The translations under genes and the position numbers were made by a program. A stretch of DNA of 64,000 nt, taken from contig CAVXXT010000007.1 in NCBI GenBank assembly GCA_963765815.1, forward strand, positions 372,001 to 436,000, written 5' to 3'. Below are positions 15,543 through 23,458 of this stretch, piece by piece (within the stretch, counting starts at the first letter, position 1; each line of letters begins with the position of its first letter). Under the pieces are notes generated by a model that was not told where the DNA came from, ran no database searches, and saw only the letters and a list, made by a program, of their open reading frames with translations. Origin of the DNA: DATLNF01 sp963765815 (GTDB lineage Bacteria > Actinomycetota > Actinomycetes > BP-191).

Positions 15543-16709
15543 TCAGGCGGTACGCCGCCGGCGGGCCACCTCGGCGAGGGCCACGGCGGCGGCCACGCTG
15601 GCGTTGAGCGACTCGGTGCGCCCGGCCATCGGGATGCTGACCAGCAGGTCGCAGGTCTCCCCGACCAGCCGGCCCAGGCCCTTTCCCTCCGACCCGACGA
15701 CCAGGCAGACCGGGCCTACCGCGACCTCGAGGTCGTCCAGCGTGAGGTCGCCGTCAGCCGCGAGGCCCACCACGGTCAGCCCCGCGTCGGCGTAGGACTT
15801 CAGCGCGCGGGCCAGGTTGACCGCCCGGGCCACCGGGACGTGCGCAGCCGCGCCCGCGCTGGTCCGCCAGGCGGCCGCGGTCACCCCGGCCGCCCGCCGC
15901 TCGGGCACGAGCAGCCCATGCGCGCCGAACGCCGACGCCGAGCGCAGGATCGCGCCGAGGTTGCGCGGGTCGGTCACCCCGTCGAGGGCCACCAGCAGCA
16001 CCGGCTCGGCGTGCTCCATCGCCCGGTGCAGCAGGTCTTCCGGATGCGCGTAGTCGTACGCCGACACCTGCAGGGCCAGGCCCTGGTGCAGCGACCCGTC
16101 GGCGAGCCGGTCCAGCTCGGCCTTCACCGCCTCGCGGATGGGGATGCCGGCCTCGCCGGCCAGCTCGAGCGCCTCGGTCACCCGCTCGTCGTGGTCGAGG
16201 CCACGCCCGACCAGCAGTCCCCGGCCGGGTACGCCGGCGCGCAGCGCCTCGACGACCGGGTTGCGGCCGACGACGACCTCCTCGAGCTCCTCGCCCGGGC
16301 GCTTCGAGCGGGTGTGCGGGCGGCGCGGCTCGCGACCCTCCGCCGTCGACGACGAGCGCCGCGACGGGATGCCGACCGCCGTACGACGTGGTCCGCCGCC
16401 GGCCGCAGCGCCGCGGGTCCCGCCGCTCGCCCCACGCGGCGCACCGGGCGCAGACGACCGCCGGGCGGCCGCCGCTGCCTTGCGGGCGGCTGGGTGACCC
16501 TTGCGCTCCTCGGCCGGCGGCGTCGGGCCCTTGCCCTTGAGCCGGTCCTTGCCCTGGCCGCCGGAGCCGCTCGGCGCGCCCTTGCGCGACGACCCGGCCT
16601 TGCCCGCGCGACCGCCGTGCCCGCCACCGGCGATGCTCGGCTTGGGCTTGGCGGCCTTCTTCGCGCTGACCCGTCCGGCGCCTCTCGCTATCCCCTTGCC
16701 AGGTGCCAT
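15543..16709 (-). CDS. rlmB: 23S rRNA (guanosine-2'-O-)-methyltransferase RlmB/TrmH family
   Basis: A 388-residue SpoU-type knotted methyltransferase. The N-terminal substrate-binding domain starts near residue 138 (VVVGRNPVVEALRAGVPGRG), followed by the knot motifs DGVTDPRNLGAILRSASAFG, LVVGSEGKGLGRL and IPMAGRTESLNASVAAAVAL. RlmB methylates the ribose of a 23S rRNA guanosine. The first roughly 135 residues are a Lys/Arg/Ala/Gly-rich, probably disordered extension, longer than in most relatives. The ATG at 16709 overlaps the cysS end by 22 bp. Confidence 0.93.
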   Translation of the reverse strand: MAPGKGIARGAGRVSAKKAAKPKPSIAGGGHGGRAGKAGSSRKGAPSGSGGQGKDRLKGKGPTPPAEERKGHPAARKAAAAARRSSAPGAPRGASGGTRGAAAGGGPRRTAVGIPSRRSSSTAEGREPRRPHTRSKRPGEELEEVVVGRNPVVEALRAGVPGRGLLVGRGLDHDERVTEALELAGEAGIPIREAVKAELDRLADGSLHQGLALQVSAYDYAHPEDLLHRAMEHAEPVLLVALDGVTDPRNLGAILRSASAFGAHGLLVPERRAAGVTAAAWRTSAGAAAHVPVARAVNLARALKSYADAGLTVVGLAADGDLTLDDLEVAVGPVCLVVGSEGKGLGRLVGETCDLLVSIPMAGRTESLNASVAAAVALAEVARRRRTA

Positions 16710-18118
16710 CGGGCGCCTCCCGCCGTGTCCTCGACCACGACGCCGGCCGCCGCCAGCCGGTCGCGGATCTGGTCCGCCCCGGCGAAGTCTCTGCTCTCCC
16801 GGGCCCTTGCTCTTGCCTCGAGCGCGATCTGCACCACGGCGTCGAGCGTGTCGACGACGCCGCCCGCGGTGCTGCCCGCCCACTGGCTGATCGGGTCGAG
16901 GCCGAGCACGTCGAGCATCTTCCGGGCACACGCGAGGCTGCGCGCGACGCCGTCGAGGTCGCTCGCGTCGAGCGCGGCGTTGCCGGCGCTCACCGCTCCG
17001 TGCACGGCGCCGAGTGCCCGCGGTACGCCGAGGTCGTCGTCGAGCGCGACGCCGAACGCCTGCCACCCGTCGATCGACGTCGCGTCGTCGCCGGCCTCGA
17101 CGCCACGCGCCTCGGCCTCGCCGACGCCGCCGAGCGCGTCGACCGCGTTGCGCACGAACGTCTCGATCCGGCCGTACCCTGCCGCCGCCTCGCCGAGCGC
17201 GACGTCGGTGTAGTCGATGCCGGAGCGGTAGTGCGCGGCGCCGAGCAGGTAGCGCAGCACCGGAGCGCGCACCCCTGACTCGAGGACGTCGGCGACCACT
17301 GACGAGTTGCCGAGCGACTTGCTCATCTTCTCGCCGCCGATGTTCACCATGCCGTGGTGCAGCCAGTAGTTGGCGAACGCCGCACCCGCCGCGCACACCG
17401 ACTGCGCGGTCTCGTTCTCGTGATGCGGGAAGACCAGGTCGAGCCCGCCGCCGTGGATGTCGAACGGCTGGCCGAGGTACTTCACCGCCATCGCCGAGCA
17501 CTCGAGGTGCCAGCCCGGACGTCCCGGACCCCATGGAGTCGGCCAGGTCGGCTCGCCCTCCTTGGCCGCCTTCCACAGCGCGAAGTCGCGGGGGTCGCGC
17601 TTGCCGCCGACCGGCTCGGTCGAGGGCTGCATCGCGTCCGGCTTCTGGCCCGACAGCGCGCCGTAGTCGCCGAAGCTCATCACGTCGAACCACACGCTGC
17701 CGTCGGCGGCGTACGCGTGCCCGCGGTCGATGAGCAGCTGCATCAGCTCGACCATCTCCGGCACGTGACCCGTGGCCCGCGGCTCCACCGTCGGGGCGAG
17801 GACGCCGAGGGCGTCGTACGCCGCGTTGAACGCGCGGGTGTTGCGCTCGGCGAGCTCCCAGACGCTGACCTTCTCGGCGAACGCGTTGACGATGATCTTG
17901 TCGTCGATGTCGGTGACATTGCGCACCAGGGTCACCGCGCTGCCGCTCGCCAGCAGCCAGCGCCGCAGGATGTCGAAGACGACGGCGCTGCGCGCGTGCC
18001 CGACGTGCGGCGCGCTCTGCACGGTCGGCCCGCAGACGTAGATGCCGACGTGGCCCTCGCGCACGGGGACGAACGGGCGCACCTGCCCGGTCATCGTGTC
18101 GTGCAGGACGAGCGGCAC
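16688..18118 (-). CDS. cysS: Cysteinyl-tRNA synthetase
   Basis: Class I aminoacyl-tRNA synthetase of 476 residues. It shows CGPTVQSAPHVGHARS (HIGH motif with the zinc Cys), the zinc-binding region around HLECSAMA, GGLDLVFPHHENE, and KMSKSLGNS near residue 260. It loads cysteine onto tRNA-Cys. Length and domain order are normal. It precedes rlmB with a short overlap, the common actinobacterial cysS-rlmB pair. The MshC paralogue of mycothiol synthesis was considered, but the length and KMSKS context fit CysS. Confidence 0.95.
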   Translation of the reverse strand: MPLVLHDTMTGQVRPFVPVREGHVGIYVCGPTVQSAPHVGHARSAVVFDILRRWLLASGSAVTLVRNVTDIDDKIIVNAFAEKVSVWELAERNTRAFNAAYDALGVLAPTVEPRATGHVPEMVELMQLLIDRGHAYAADGSVWFDVMSFGDYGALSGQKPDAMQPSTEPVGGKRDPRDFALWKAAKEGEPTWPTPWGPGRPGWHLECSAMAVKYLGQPFDIHGGGLDLVFPHHENETAQSVCAAGAAFANYWLHHGMVNIGGEKMSKSLGNSSVVADVLESGVRAPVLRYLLGAAHYRSGIDYTDVALGEAAAGYGRIETFVRNAVDALGGVGEAEARGVEAGDDATSIDGWQAFGVALDDDLGVPRALGAVHGAVSAGNAALDASDLDGVARSLACARKMLDVLGLDPISQWAGSTAGGVVDTLDAVVQIALEARARARESRDFAGADQIRDRLAAAGVVVEDTAGGARWHLARG

Positions 18119-18179
18119 CGCGGTGGACCTGCCTTCAGCGCGTACGACGGATGGGTGCCCGATCGTAGTCGCGAACGGG

Positions 18180-19043
18180 TCAGGCAGCCGCCGCCCGGGC
18201 GCGGACGCCCGGCCCGGTGCCGACCACGCCGACGACCGTGATCAGCGCGAGCACGGCCGGCACGACGATCCAGAAGAACGCGAACGCAGGCAGGGTGCCG
18301 AGGATGACCAGCGCGTCCGCGCCGGCCATCGACGACGCAGTGCGCTCAGCGGGACCGGAGGCACGCGAGCGGCGCCAGGACGGGATGGTCGCGCCCAGTG
18401 CGAGCAGCGCGACGGCACTCAGGATGACGCCGATCCGCGAGCCGGTGACCGCGAAAGCCAGCGCCCCGACGGCCACCACGACGATCAGGTAGCGCATCCC
18501 GGCCACCGCACGCGTCTGCCGAGTGACGGCAACCGCCGGCGCGTGTGAGGGCAGGCCGGCCGCCCAGCGCATCCGCAGACCCGCCGCCATCGCCGCCGCG
18601 AAGGCGAACAGGAACATCGGACCCACCACGCGACCCGGCATCGTGCTGTCCTCGTCCAGCAGGATGCCGACGCCGAGCCCGGCGTTGAACAGCCCGCACA
18701 GCACAGCGGCCGGCGCGAACCACGCCTGCGTTGCCGCGGCCCACGCCGCGCGAAGTCCCGTGACCTGATCGGTGCCGGCTGCCTGCTTCATGATCCGCCT
18801 CTGCTCATGACGCCATGCCAGGTCGTCCACCACGCCGCGCGCGGTGCGCCCGACCACTGCCAGCCGCACGGCGCGCGACCCTGCGGTCGCGGCATCGGCG
18901 ACGTACTGCTCGTAGATGTCGCTGGTCAGCTCGAGCCGCCGCACCTCGGCGACGTCGGCCGGCAGCCCGAGCGTGTAGGTGCGGACCCACCGCTCGGTGA
19001 TCCTCGGCGTACCGGGCCACATCGGACCCGTGGCCGCGGTCAC
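18180..19043 (-). CDS. Multi-pass membrane protein paired with a PadR regulator
   Basis: A 287-residue protein. An N-terminal cytoplasmic helical region (RITERWVRTYTLGLPADVAE to about residue 75) resembles the prefix domains that pair with PadR-type regulators. About five to six hydrophobic segments follow, including AGLGVGILLDE, GPMFLFAFAAAMAAG and IVVPAVLALITVVGVVG. The GTG at 19043 overlaps the padR stop (GTGA), so the two are coupled and probably form one regulatory or membrane-stress unit. I do not recognise a transport family. Confidence 0.7.
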   Translation of the reverse strand: MTAATGPMWPGTPRITERWVRTYTLGLPADVAEVRRLELTSDIYEQYVADAATAGSRAVRLAVVGRTARGVVDDLAWRHEQRRIMKQAAGTDQVTGLRAAWAAATQAWFAPAAVLCGLFNAGLGVGILLDEDSTMPGRVVGPMFLFAFAAAMAAGLRMRWAAGLPSHAPAVAVTRQTRAVAGMRYLIVVVAVGALAFAVTGSRIGVILSAVALLALGATIPSWRRSRASGPAERTASSMAGADALVILGTLPAFAFFWIVVPAVLALITVVGVVGTGPGVRARAAAA

Positions 19044-19402
19044 GTCTCCGCCCCGGCCCGACGCATCGACGGCCGGGGCGCGGTCCGCTCGTGCGGGAGG
19101 GACTGCAGCGCCAGCTCGCCGGCGCCGGTCACCTGGTAGAGCCGGCGGCGCGGCCGACCCGCCTCGACGGCGATGTCCGGGTCCTCCCAGCGGCTGGACA
19201 GCAGGCCGCGCACCTCCAGCCGGGCCAGCGCCTTGTAGAGCGTGCCGTGCGCGGTCAGCCGGCGAGCGGAGTCGGCGTCGCGCAGCGCGGTCGCGACCTG
19301 GAAGCCGTGGAACTCCGGCTCCCCGGACACCCGCGCGGCCATCCCCGCGGTGAGGATCCCGATCTCGATCGGCAGCAGGTCTCCGGCACGTCTCCGAGGC
19401 AT
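19040..19402 (-). CDS. PadR-family transcriptional regulator
   Basis: A 120-residue winged-helix protein: LLPIEIGILTAGMAAR (helix 1), FHGFQVATALRDADSARRLT, GTLYKALARLEVRGLLSSRWE (recognition helix and wing) and RPRRRLYQVTGAGELAL, the PadR hallmark. PadR proteins usually repress their own operon. The gene is leaderless by sequence, with a near-consensus promoter ending 6 nt before the ATG and a palindrome in its spacer, which suits autorepression. Confidence 0.9.
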   Translation of the reverse strand: MPRRRAGDLLPIEIGILTAGMAARVSGEPEFHGFQVATALRDADSARRLTAHGTLYKALARLEVRGLLSSRWEDPDIAVEAGRPRRRLYQVTGAGELALQSLPHERTAPRPSMRRAGAET

Positions 19403-19408
19403 GCCACT

Positions 19409-19437
19409 GTTATAGGAAGATATCTGCGCGAAGTCAA
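19409..19437 (-). promoter_or_regulatory. Near-consensus promoter of padR with a spacer palindrome
   Basis: Minus strand: TTGACT (19432-19437), a 17-nt spacer, then TATAAC (19409-19414), then 6 nt to the ATG at 19402, so the transcript is probably leaderless. The perfect palindrome AGATATCT (19418-19425) lies in the spacer and is a candidate operator for PadR. This is the best sigma-70-like promoter in the window. Confidence 0.75.
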
Positions 19438-19450
19438 CGGGCCGGGCGGG

Positions 19451-19846
19451 TCAGTCGCGGAGCACGACCTTCTCGGGCGTGATCCGGATGACGACGCGCG
19501 GCTCGTCGGGGCCGATCCGCGGGTACGGCGTGACGCCCTGGTACTTCTGCGACAGCGCGCTGATCAGGTCGTCGCCGCCCTCGCTGGTCATCGTCGCGGT
19601 GCCGCGGACCTCGACGTAGGAGTACGGGTTGTCGCGCGGGTAGACGACGACGCTGGCGCGCGGGTTGCCGGACAGATTGCGGTGCGCGATCCGCCCCTCG
19701 ACGGTCGAGATCAGGACGTCGTCGCCGTCGCGGGTCACCCACATCACCACCTGCTGCGGCTCGCCTGCCGCGCTGACCGTGGCGAGCACGGCGAAGTTCT
19801 TGGCGTCGATCCAGTCCTTCGCCTGATCCGGCAGGGCTGCGCTCAT
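19451..19846 (-). CDS. PPOX-class, probably F420-dependent, oxidoreductase
   Basis: A 131-residue split-barrel protein of the pyridoxamine-phosphate-oxidase-like class: FAVLATVSAAGEPQQVVMWV, RIAHRNLSGNPRASVVV and YSYVEVRGTATMT. Actinobacterial members of this size generally use F420H2 or bind flavin/haem. The ATG at 19846 overlaps the stop of the RidA-like gene. The second overlapping frame on the same strand is a shadow. The substrate is unknown. Confidence 0.85.
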   Translation of the reverse strand: MSAALPDQAKDWIDAKNFAVLATVSAAGEPQQVVMWVTRDGDDVLISTVEGRIAHRNLSGNPRASVVVYPRDNPYSYVEVRGTATMTSEGGDDLISALSQKYQGVTPYPRIGPDEPRVVIRITPEKVVLRD

Positions 19847-20241
19847 GTCAGTTCTCCCTCGTCGTCGACGATCGCCTCGGCCTCGATCTCCACTACCCAA
19901 CGCGGGTCGATCAAGGCCTGCACCACGACCATCGTCGTGGCCGGCCGGATGTCGCCGAACACCTCGCCGTGCGCGCGGCCGACCGCGTCGGTGACGTCGG
20001 TGCCGGTGACGAACATCCGGGTGCGCACGACGTCGGCGTACGACGCACCGAGCTGCTCGAGTGCGGTGCCGATGATCTCGAGACACCGTCTCGCCTGCGC
20101 CGTCGGGTCCGGGTCGCACGACCCGTCGGGCCAGATCGGCGCGGTGCCGGACACGACGACGCGGTCGTCGACCCGCACCGCCCGCGAGTACCCGTAGGTC
20201 CCCTCGTACGGCGACCCGGAGGAGACCCGCTGGCGTCTCAC
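19843..20241 (-). CDS. RidA/YjgF-family protein
   Basis: A 132-residue protein of the Rid family: YGYSRAVRVDDRVVVSGTAP, LGASYADVVRTRMFVTG and IEAEAIV. The Arg in VVRTRMFV matches the active-site Arg of RidA-type enamine/imine deaminases, and the Glu near the C-terminus is also present. RidA removes reactive enamines made by PLP enzymes. The GTG start at 20241 is near 20-bp palindromic DNA, and the stop overlaps the PPOX gene. Confidence 0.85.
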   Translation of the reverse strand: MRRQRVSSGSPYEGTYGYSRAVRVDDRVVVSGTAPIWPDGSCDPDPTAQARRCLEIIGTALEQLGASYADVVRTRMFVTGTDVTDAVGRAHGEVFGDIRPATTMVVVQALIDPRWVVEIEAEAIVDDEGELT

Positions 20242-20259
20242 CTGCGGACACCACCCGCA

Positions 20260-20305
20260 GGTGTGAGCACAAGCGTGCGGGCGTGAGGTGCCGGGCGCTC
20301 ACACC
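20260..20305 (-). terminator. Hairpin downstream of ispF
   Basis: GGTGTGAGC (20260-20268) pairs perfectly with GCTCACACC (20297-20305), 15 bp after the ispF stop in the minus direction. The 28-nt loop is long, so confidence is modest. Confidence 0.4.
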
Positions 20306-20320
20306 TCTCGGCGCGCTCCC

Positions 20321-20812
20321 TCACTGCAAGGGGAAGACGATTGCGGTGGCGATGGCGGCGATGCCCTCGCCGCGACCGGTCAGGCCCAGGCCGTCGGTCG
20401 TGGTGGCGGCGAGTCCGACGACAGCGCCCACGGTGTTGGACAGCAGCGCCTCGGCCTCGGCGCGGCGCGTGCCGACCTTCGGTCGGTTGCCGATGACCGT
20501 GATGCTGATGTTGCCGACCGCCCAGCCGGCGTCGGCGCAGCGGCGCACCGCTTCAGCGAGCAGGGTCACGCCGGACGCACCGGCCCACTCCGGCTCGCTC
20601 ACCCCGAAGACCCCGCCGAGGTCGCCGAGACCGCTCGCGACGAACAGCGCATCGCACGCGGCGTGACACGCGACGTCGCCGTCGGAGTGCCCGGCCAGCC
20701 CGGTCTCGCCGGGCCACTCGAGCCCGGCGAGCCACAGTGCGCGGCCGTCCTCGAAGGGATGGACGTCGACGCCGGTGCCCACGCGGAAAGGCGGCGCAGC
20801 GGAGTCAGCCAC
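20321..20812 (-). CDS. ispF: 2-C-methyl-D-erythritol 2,4-cyclodiphosphate synthase
   Basis: IspF (163 residues) cyclises CDP-ME 2-phosphate in the MEP isoprenoid pathway. GTGVDVHPF carries the Asp-x-His zinc ligands, GHSDGDVACHA the third His, and ALFVASGLGDLGGVF and NRPKVG are also conserved. The GTG at 20812 overlaps the ispD stop by 8 bp; a longer version starting at 20887 would lie inside ispD. It follows ispD in the usual actinobacterial order. Confidence 0.95.
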   Translation of the reverse strand: MADSAAPPFRVGTGVDVHPFEDGRALWLAGLEWPGETGLAGHSDGDVACHAACDALFVASGLGDLGGVFGVSEPEWAGASGVTLLAEAVRRCADAGWAVGNISITVIGNRPKVGTRRAEAEALLSNTVGAVVGLAATTTDGLGLTGRGEGIAAIATAIVFPLQ

Positions 20813-21506
20813 GGCGCTCGACCCGCCGGCGCAGGACGGCCTCGGCATGAGCGAGATCGCCGGGCCGGGTGACCTTGAACGCGTCATCGTACCCGGGGAG
20901 CACCGACACCGGTACGCCGAGGCGCTCCACGAGACTCGCGTCGTCGGTGCCCTCGAAGCCGTCGACGACCGCCGCGTCGTGCGCCTCGGCGAGCACCGAG
21001 CGCGAGAAGCCCTGCGGCGTCTGGACCGCGAACAGCTCGTGCCGCGGCAGTGTCTGCACGACGCGGCCGGCGGCGTCGACGCGCTTGATGGTGTCGGCGA
21101 CCGGCATCACCGGGATGACCGCGGGCGCTCCCCCGAGCAGTGCGTTGGCGACGTCGTCGGCGAGCTCGCTCGGCGCGAGCGGACGGGCCGCGTCGTGCAC
21201 CAGCACCGCGGTCACGTCGGCAGGCAGCGCCTCGAGCGCGAGGCGCACCGACTCCTGCCGGGTCGCGCCGCCGGTGACAACCCGCACCTCGGCCGGGATC
21301 TCGTGGGTGTCGAGGACGGCCCGCACCTCGCTCACGCCGTCGGGCGGTGCGGCGACCACGACGACGTCGACCAGCCGGGCGCCGGAGAGCGCGCGCACCG
21401 CATGGACGAGGAGCGGTACGCCGCCGAGCAGTCGCAGCGCCTTGGGGACGCCGGGGCCGAGCCGTTCGCCACGACCGGCCGCCGGCACGATCGCGGCAGT
21501 CCTCAC
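20805..21506 (-). CDS. ispD: 2-C-methyl-D-erythritol 4-phosphate cytidylyltransferase
   Basis: IspD (233 residues) transfers CMP to MEP. The CTP-binding motif VPAAGRGERLGPGVPKAL lies at the N-terminus, VHDAARPLAP near residue 107 and VQTPQGFSRSVL near residue 165. The GTG at 21506 overlaps the stop of the PIN/TRAM gene (GTGA), so the frame extension to 21884 is a shadow. It belongs to the carD-PIN/TRAM-ispD-ispF unit. Confidence 0.95.
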   Translation of the reverse strand: MRTAAIVPAAGRGERLGPGVPKALRLLGGVPLLVHAVRALSGARLVDVVVVAAPPDGVSEVRAVLDTHEIPAEVRVVTGGATRQESVRLALEALPADVTAVLVHDAARPLAPSELADDVANALLGGAPAVIPVMPVADTIKRVDAAGRVVQTLPRHELFAVQTPQGFSRSVLAEAHDAAVVDGFEGTDDASLVERLGVPVSVLPGYDDAFKVTRPGDLAHAEAVLRRRVERRG

Positions 21507-22654
21507 TCCGTCGACCCGCGGCGCTTCCCGGCGAGTGCCCCGGGCGTCGGCGAGGCCGTCGGCGACGCGGGGGGCGGACTGGCGAACACCATGCGGCCGT
21601 TCGCCGTGGTCAGCACGCTGGTCACCCGCACGGTTGTCTCGCTGCCGACCTTCGACCGCGAGTGCTCGGCGACGACCATCGTCCCGTCGTCGAGGTAGCC
21701 GACCGCCTGGCCGGTCTCCTTGCCGGGCTTGATCAGCAGCACCGTCACGTCGTCGCCGGCCTGCACCACCGGGCGCAGCGCGAGGGTGAGCGCGTGCAGG
21801 TTGAGCACGCGCACACCGGCCAGCGCCGCGGCCTTGGCCAGGTTGGTGTCGAGGGTGAGCAGCGCCGCTTCCTTGTCGATGCACAGCCGCACCAGCTTGG
21901 CGTCGACCTCGGTGACGCCGGGCACGGTGTCGTCCCAGACCTCGATCTCGATGCCCGGCTCGCGGCGCAGCGCCTCGAGCGTCTCGAGGCCACGGCGACC
22001 ACGACCTCGGCGTACGTCGTCGCCGGCGTCGGCCAGGCCCTGCAGCTCGGCGAGTACCGGCGCGCAGACGACCATCGTCCCGTGCAGGAACCCGCTGCGG
22101 ACGACGTCGAGGACGCGACCGTCGATCGCGACCGAGCTGTCGACCAGGCGGGGACGCAGGGACGTCGCGGTCTGCCGCGGCGCCATGCCGGCGCGCGCGC
22201 CGAAGAGCCCGAGGATCTCGCCGCGCTTGAACTGCCCGACCCGGAAGCCGAGCAGCCCGAAGATTAGGACCAGCAGCATGTAGAGCGGGAGCGCGATGAA
22301 GCGCTGCGGGATGAGGAACAGCGGCAGGCCGACCGCCGCCGCGCCGAGCACGAAGACGACGAGGCCGATGATGCCGCCCATCAGGCTCTCGACCGACACC
22401 TCGCGCAGGCTGGTCGCGGTCTTGTCGACCGTCGTCACCGTCGTGCGGCCCAGGACGCCGCCGATGACGTAGCCGACGCCGGACCCGACGATCACGCCGA
22501 TCGCGACCCCGTTGAGCGAGCCGAGCAGGCCCAGCTCGCTGTCCCCGATCGCGCCGCCGACCTCGAAGCCGATCCCGGCGAAGAAGATGACGGCGAGCAG
22601 CCGCAGCAGCTCGACTACAGCGCTGGGTGACTTCCGCCGCTGTGCAGGCGACAT
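21503..22654 (-). CDS. PIN/TRAM-domain membrane protein (putative RNase, YacL type)
   Basis: A 383-residue protein with four hydrophobic helices in residues 12-150, a PIN nuclease domain from about 168 (LVDSSVAIDGRVLDVV with the first catalytic Asp, VPGVTEVDAKLVRLC, ALLTLDTNLAKAA) and a TRAM RNA-binding domain near 300-365 (VQAGDDVTVLLIKPGKETGQ). Bacillus YacL has the same order. It is probably a membrane-tethered RNase. The Pro/Ser tail after residue 365 is specific to this protein. carD lies upstream and ispD is coupled downstream. Confidence 0.88.
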   Translation of the reverse strand: MSPAQRRKSPSAVVELLRLLAVIFFAGIGFEVGGAIGDSELGLLGSLNGVAIGVIVGSGVGYVIGGVLGRTTVTTVDKTATSLREVSVESLMGGIIGLVVFVLGAAAVGLPLFLIPQRFIALPLYMLLVLIFGLLGFRVGQFKRGEILGLFGARAGMAPRQTATSLRPRLVDSSVAIDGRVLDVVRSGFLHGTMVVCAPVLAELQGLADAGDDVRRGRGRRGLETLEALRREPGIEIEVWDDTVPGVTEVDAKLVRLCIDKEAALLTLDTNLAKAAALAGVRVLNLHALTLALRPVVQAGDDVTVLLIKPGKETGQAVGYLDDGTMVVAEHSRSKVGSETTVRVTSVLTTANGRMVFASPPPASPTASPTPGALAGKRRGSTE

Positions 22655-22738
22655 ATCAGAGAGTCTGCCATTCCCCCGTAGGAACCGGACAGATGCAGTC
22701 TGGCGTGACAGCCCTCAGGGGCCGCAGTGAGCGGCGTC

Positions 22739-23233
22739 CTAGGAAGCGAGCTCGGAGGCGAGGACCTCGTCGAGGACCATCTCGGCCTTGTCCTCGTTGG
22801 TGCCCTCGGCGAGCGCGAGCTCGCTGACCAGGATCTGCCGCGCCTTGGAGAGCATGCGCTTCTCGCCGGCGGACAGCCCGCGCTCCTTGTCCCGACGCCA
22901 TAGGTCGCGGACGACCTCGGCCACCTTGTTGACGTCGCCGGAGGCGAGCTTCTCGAGGTTGGCCTTGTAGCGGCGCGACCAGTTGGTCGGCTCCTCGGTG
23001 TGCGGCGCGCGGAGGACGTCGAAGACCTTCTCGAGCCCCTCCTGGCCGACGACGTCGCGTACGCCGACGATCTCGGCGTTGTCGGCGGGCACGCGCACGG
23101 TCAGGTCGCCCTGGGCGACCTTGAGCACGAGGTAGATGCGATCTTCACCGGCGATGGTCCGCGTCTCGATCGCTTCGATGAGCGCGGCACCGTGGTGGGG
23201 GTAGACAACAGTCTCGCCGACCTTGAACGACAT
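22739..23233 (-). CDS. carD: CarD-family transcriptional regulator
   Basis: A 164-residue CarD: an N-terminal RNA-polymerase-interacting Tudor-like domain (KVGETVVYPHHGAALIEAI, IYLVLKVAQGDLTVRVP) and a C-terminal helical DNA-binding domain with NWSRRYKANLEKLASGD, whose Trp is the residue that props open the promoter bubble. CarD stabilises open complexes, notably at rRNA promoters. A TAGACT -10-like box lies about 31 bp upstream of the start. Confidence 0.96.
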   Translation of the reverse strand: MSFKVGETVVYPHHGAALIEAIETRTIAGEDRIYLVLKVAQGDLTVRVPADNAEIVGVRDVVGQEGLEKVFDVLRAPHTEEPTNWSRRYKANLEKLASGDVNKVAEVVRDLWRRDKERGLSAGEKRMLSKARQILVSELALAEGTNEDKAEMVLDEVLASELAS

Positions 23234-23263
23234 ATGCGTATCGATCCCTTCGAGGAGACCCCT

Positions 23264-23291
23264 AGTCTACCAGCCCACAGCAAGATCCAAT
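23264..23291 (-). promoter_or_regulatory. carD: Candidate carD promoter
   Basis: On the minus strand ATTGGA (23286-23291) and TAGACT (23264-23269) are separated by 16 nt. A leader of about 25 nt with GAAGGGA follows before the ATG at 23233. The -10 matches the TANNNT pattern; the -35 is weak. Confidence 0.4.
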
Positions 23292-23446
23292 CCGGTCGAA
23301 ATCTCCAAAGCCGCAGGTCAGGGGCTTGACACCGGGTACCCCGGCGTGCCGCGCCGAGCGCATTGATCACCGGTCAGGACACCAGGGGCCGGCGTCGGGC
23401 GGCCGCCGCGCCGCTCACCGGGGAAGGAGCCGACGTACCGGCCCCG

Positions 23447-23452
23447 TAGCCT
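23447..23452 (+). promoter_or_regulatory. Candidate -10 box of the leaderless RNase III-like gene
   Basis: TAGCCT is followed by 6 nt and the GTG at 23459, with no ribosome-binding sequence in between. Confidence 0.45.
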
Positions 23453-23458
23453 CCCGCC

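Noticed and set aside
16710..17693. N-terminal extension of the RlmB frame back to 17693
   Set aside because: Overlaps cysS entirely in another frame and has no similarity to the methyltransferase; the ATG at 16709 is sufficient.
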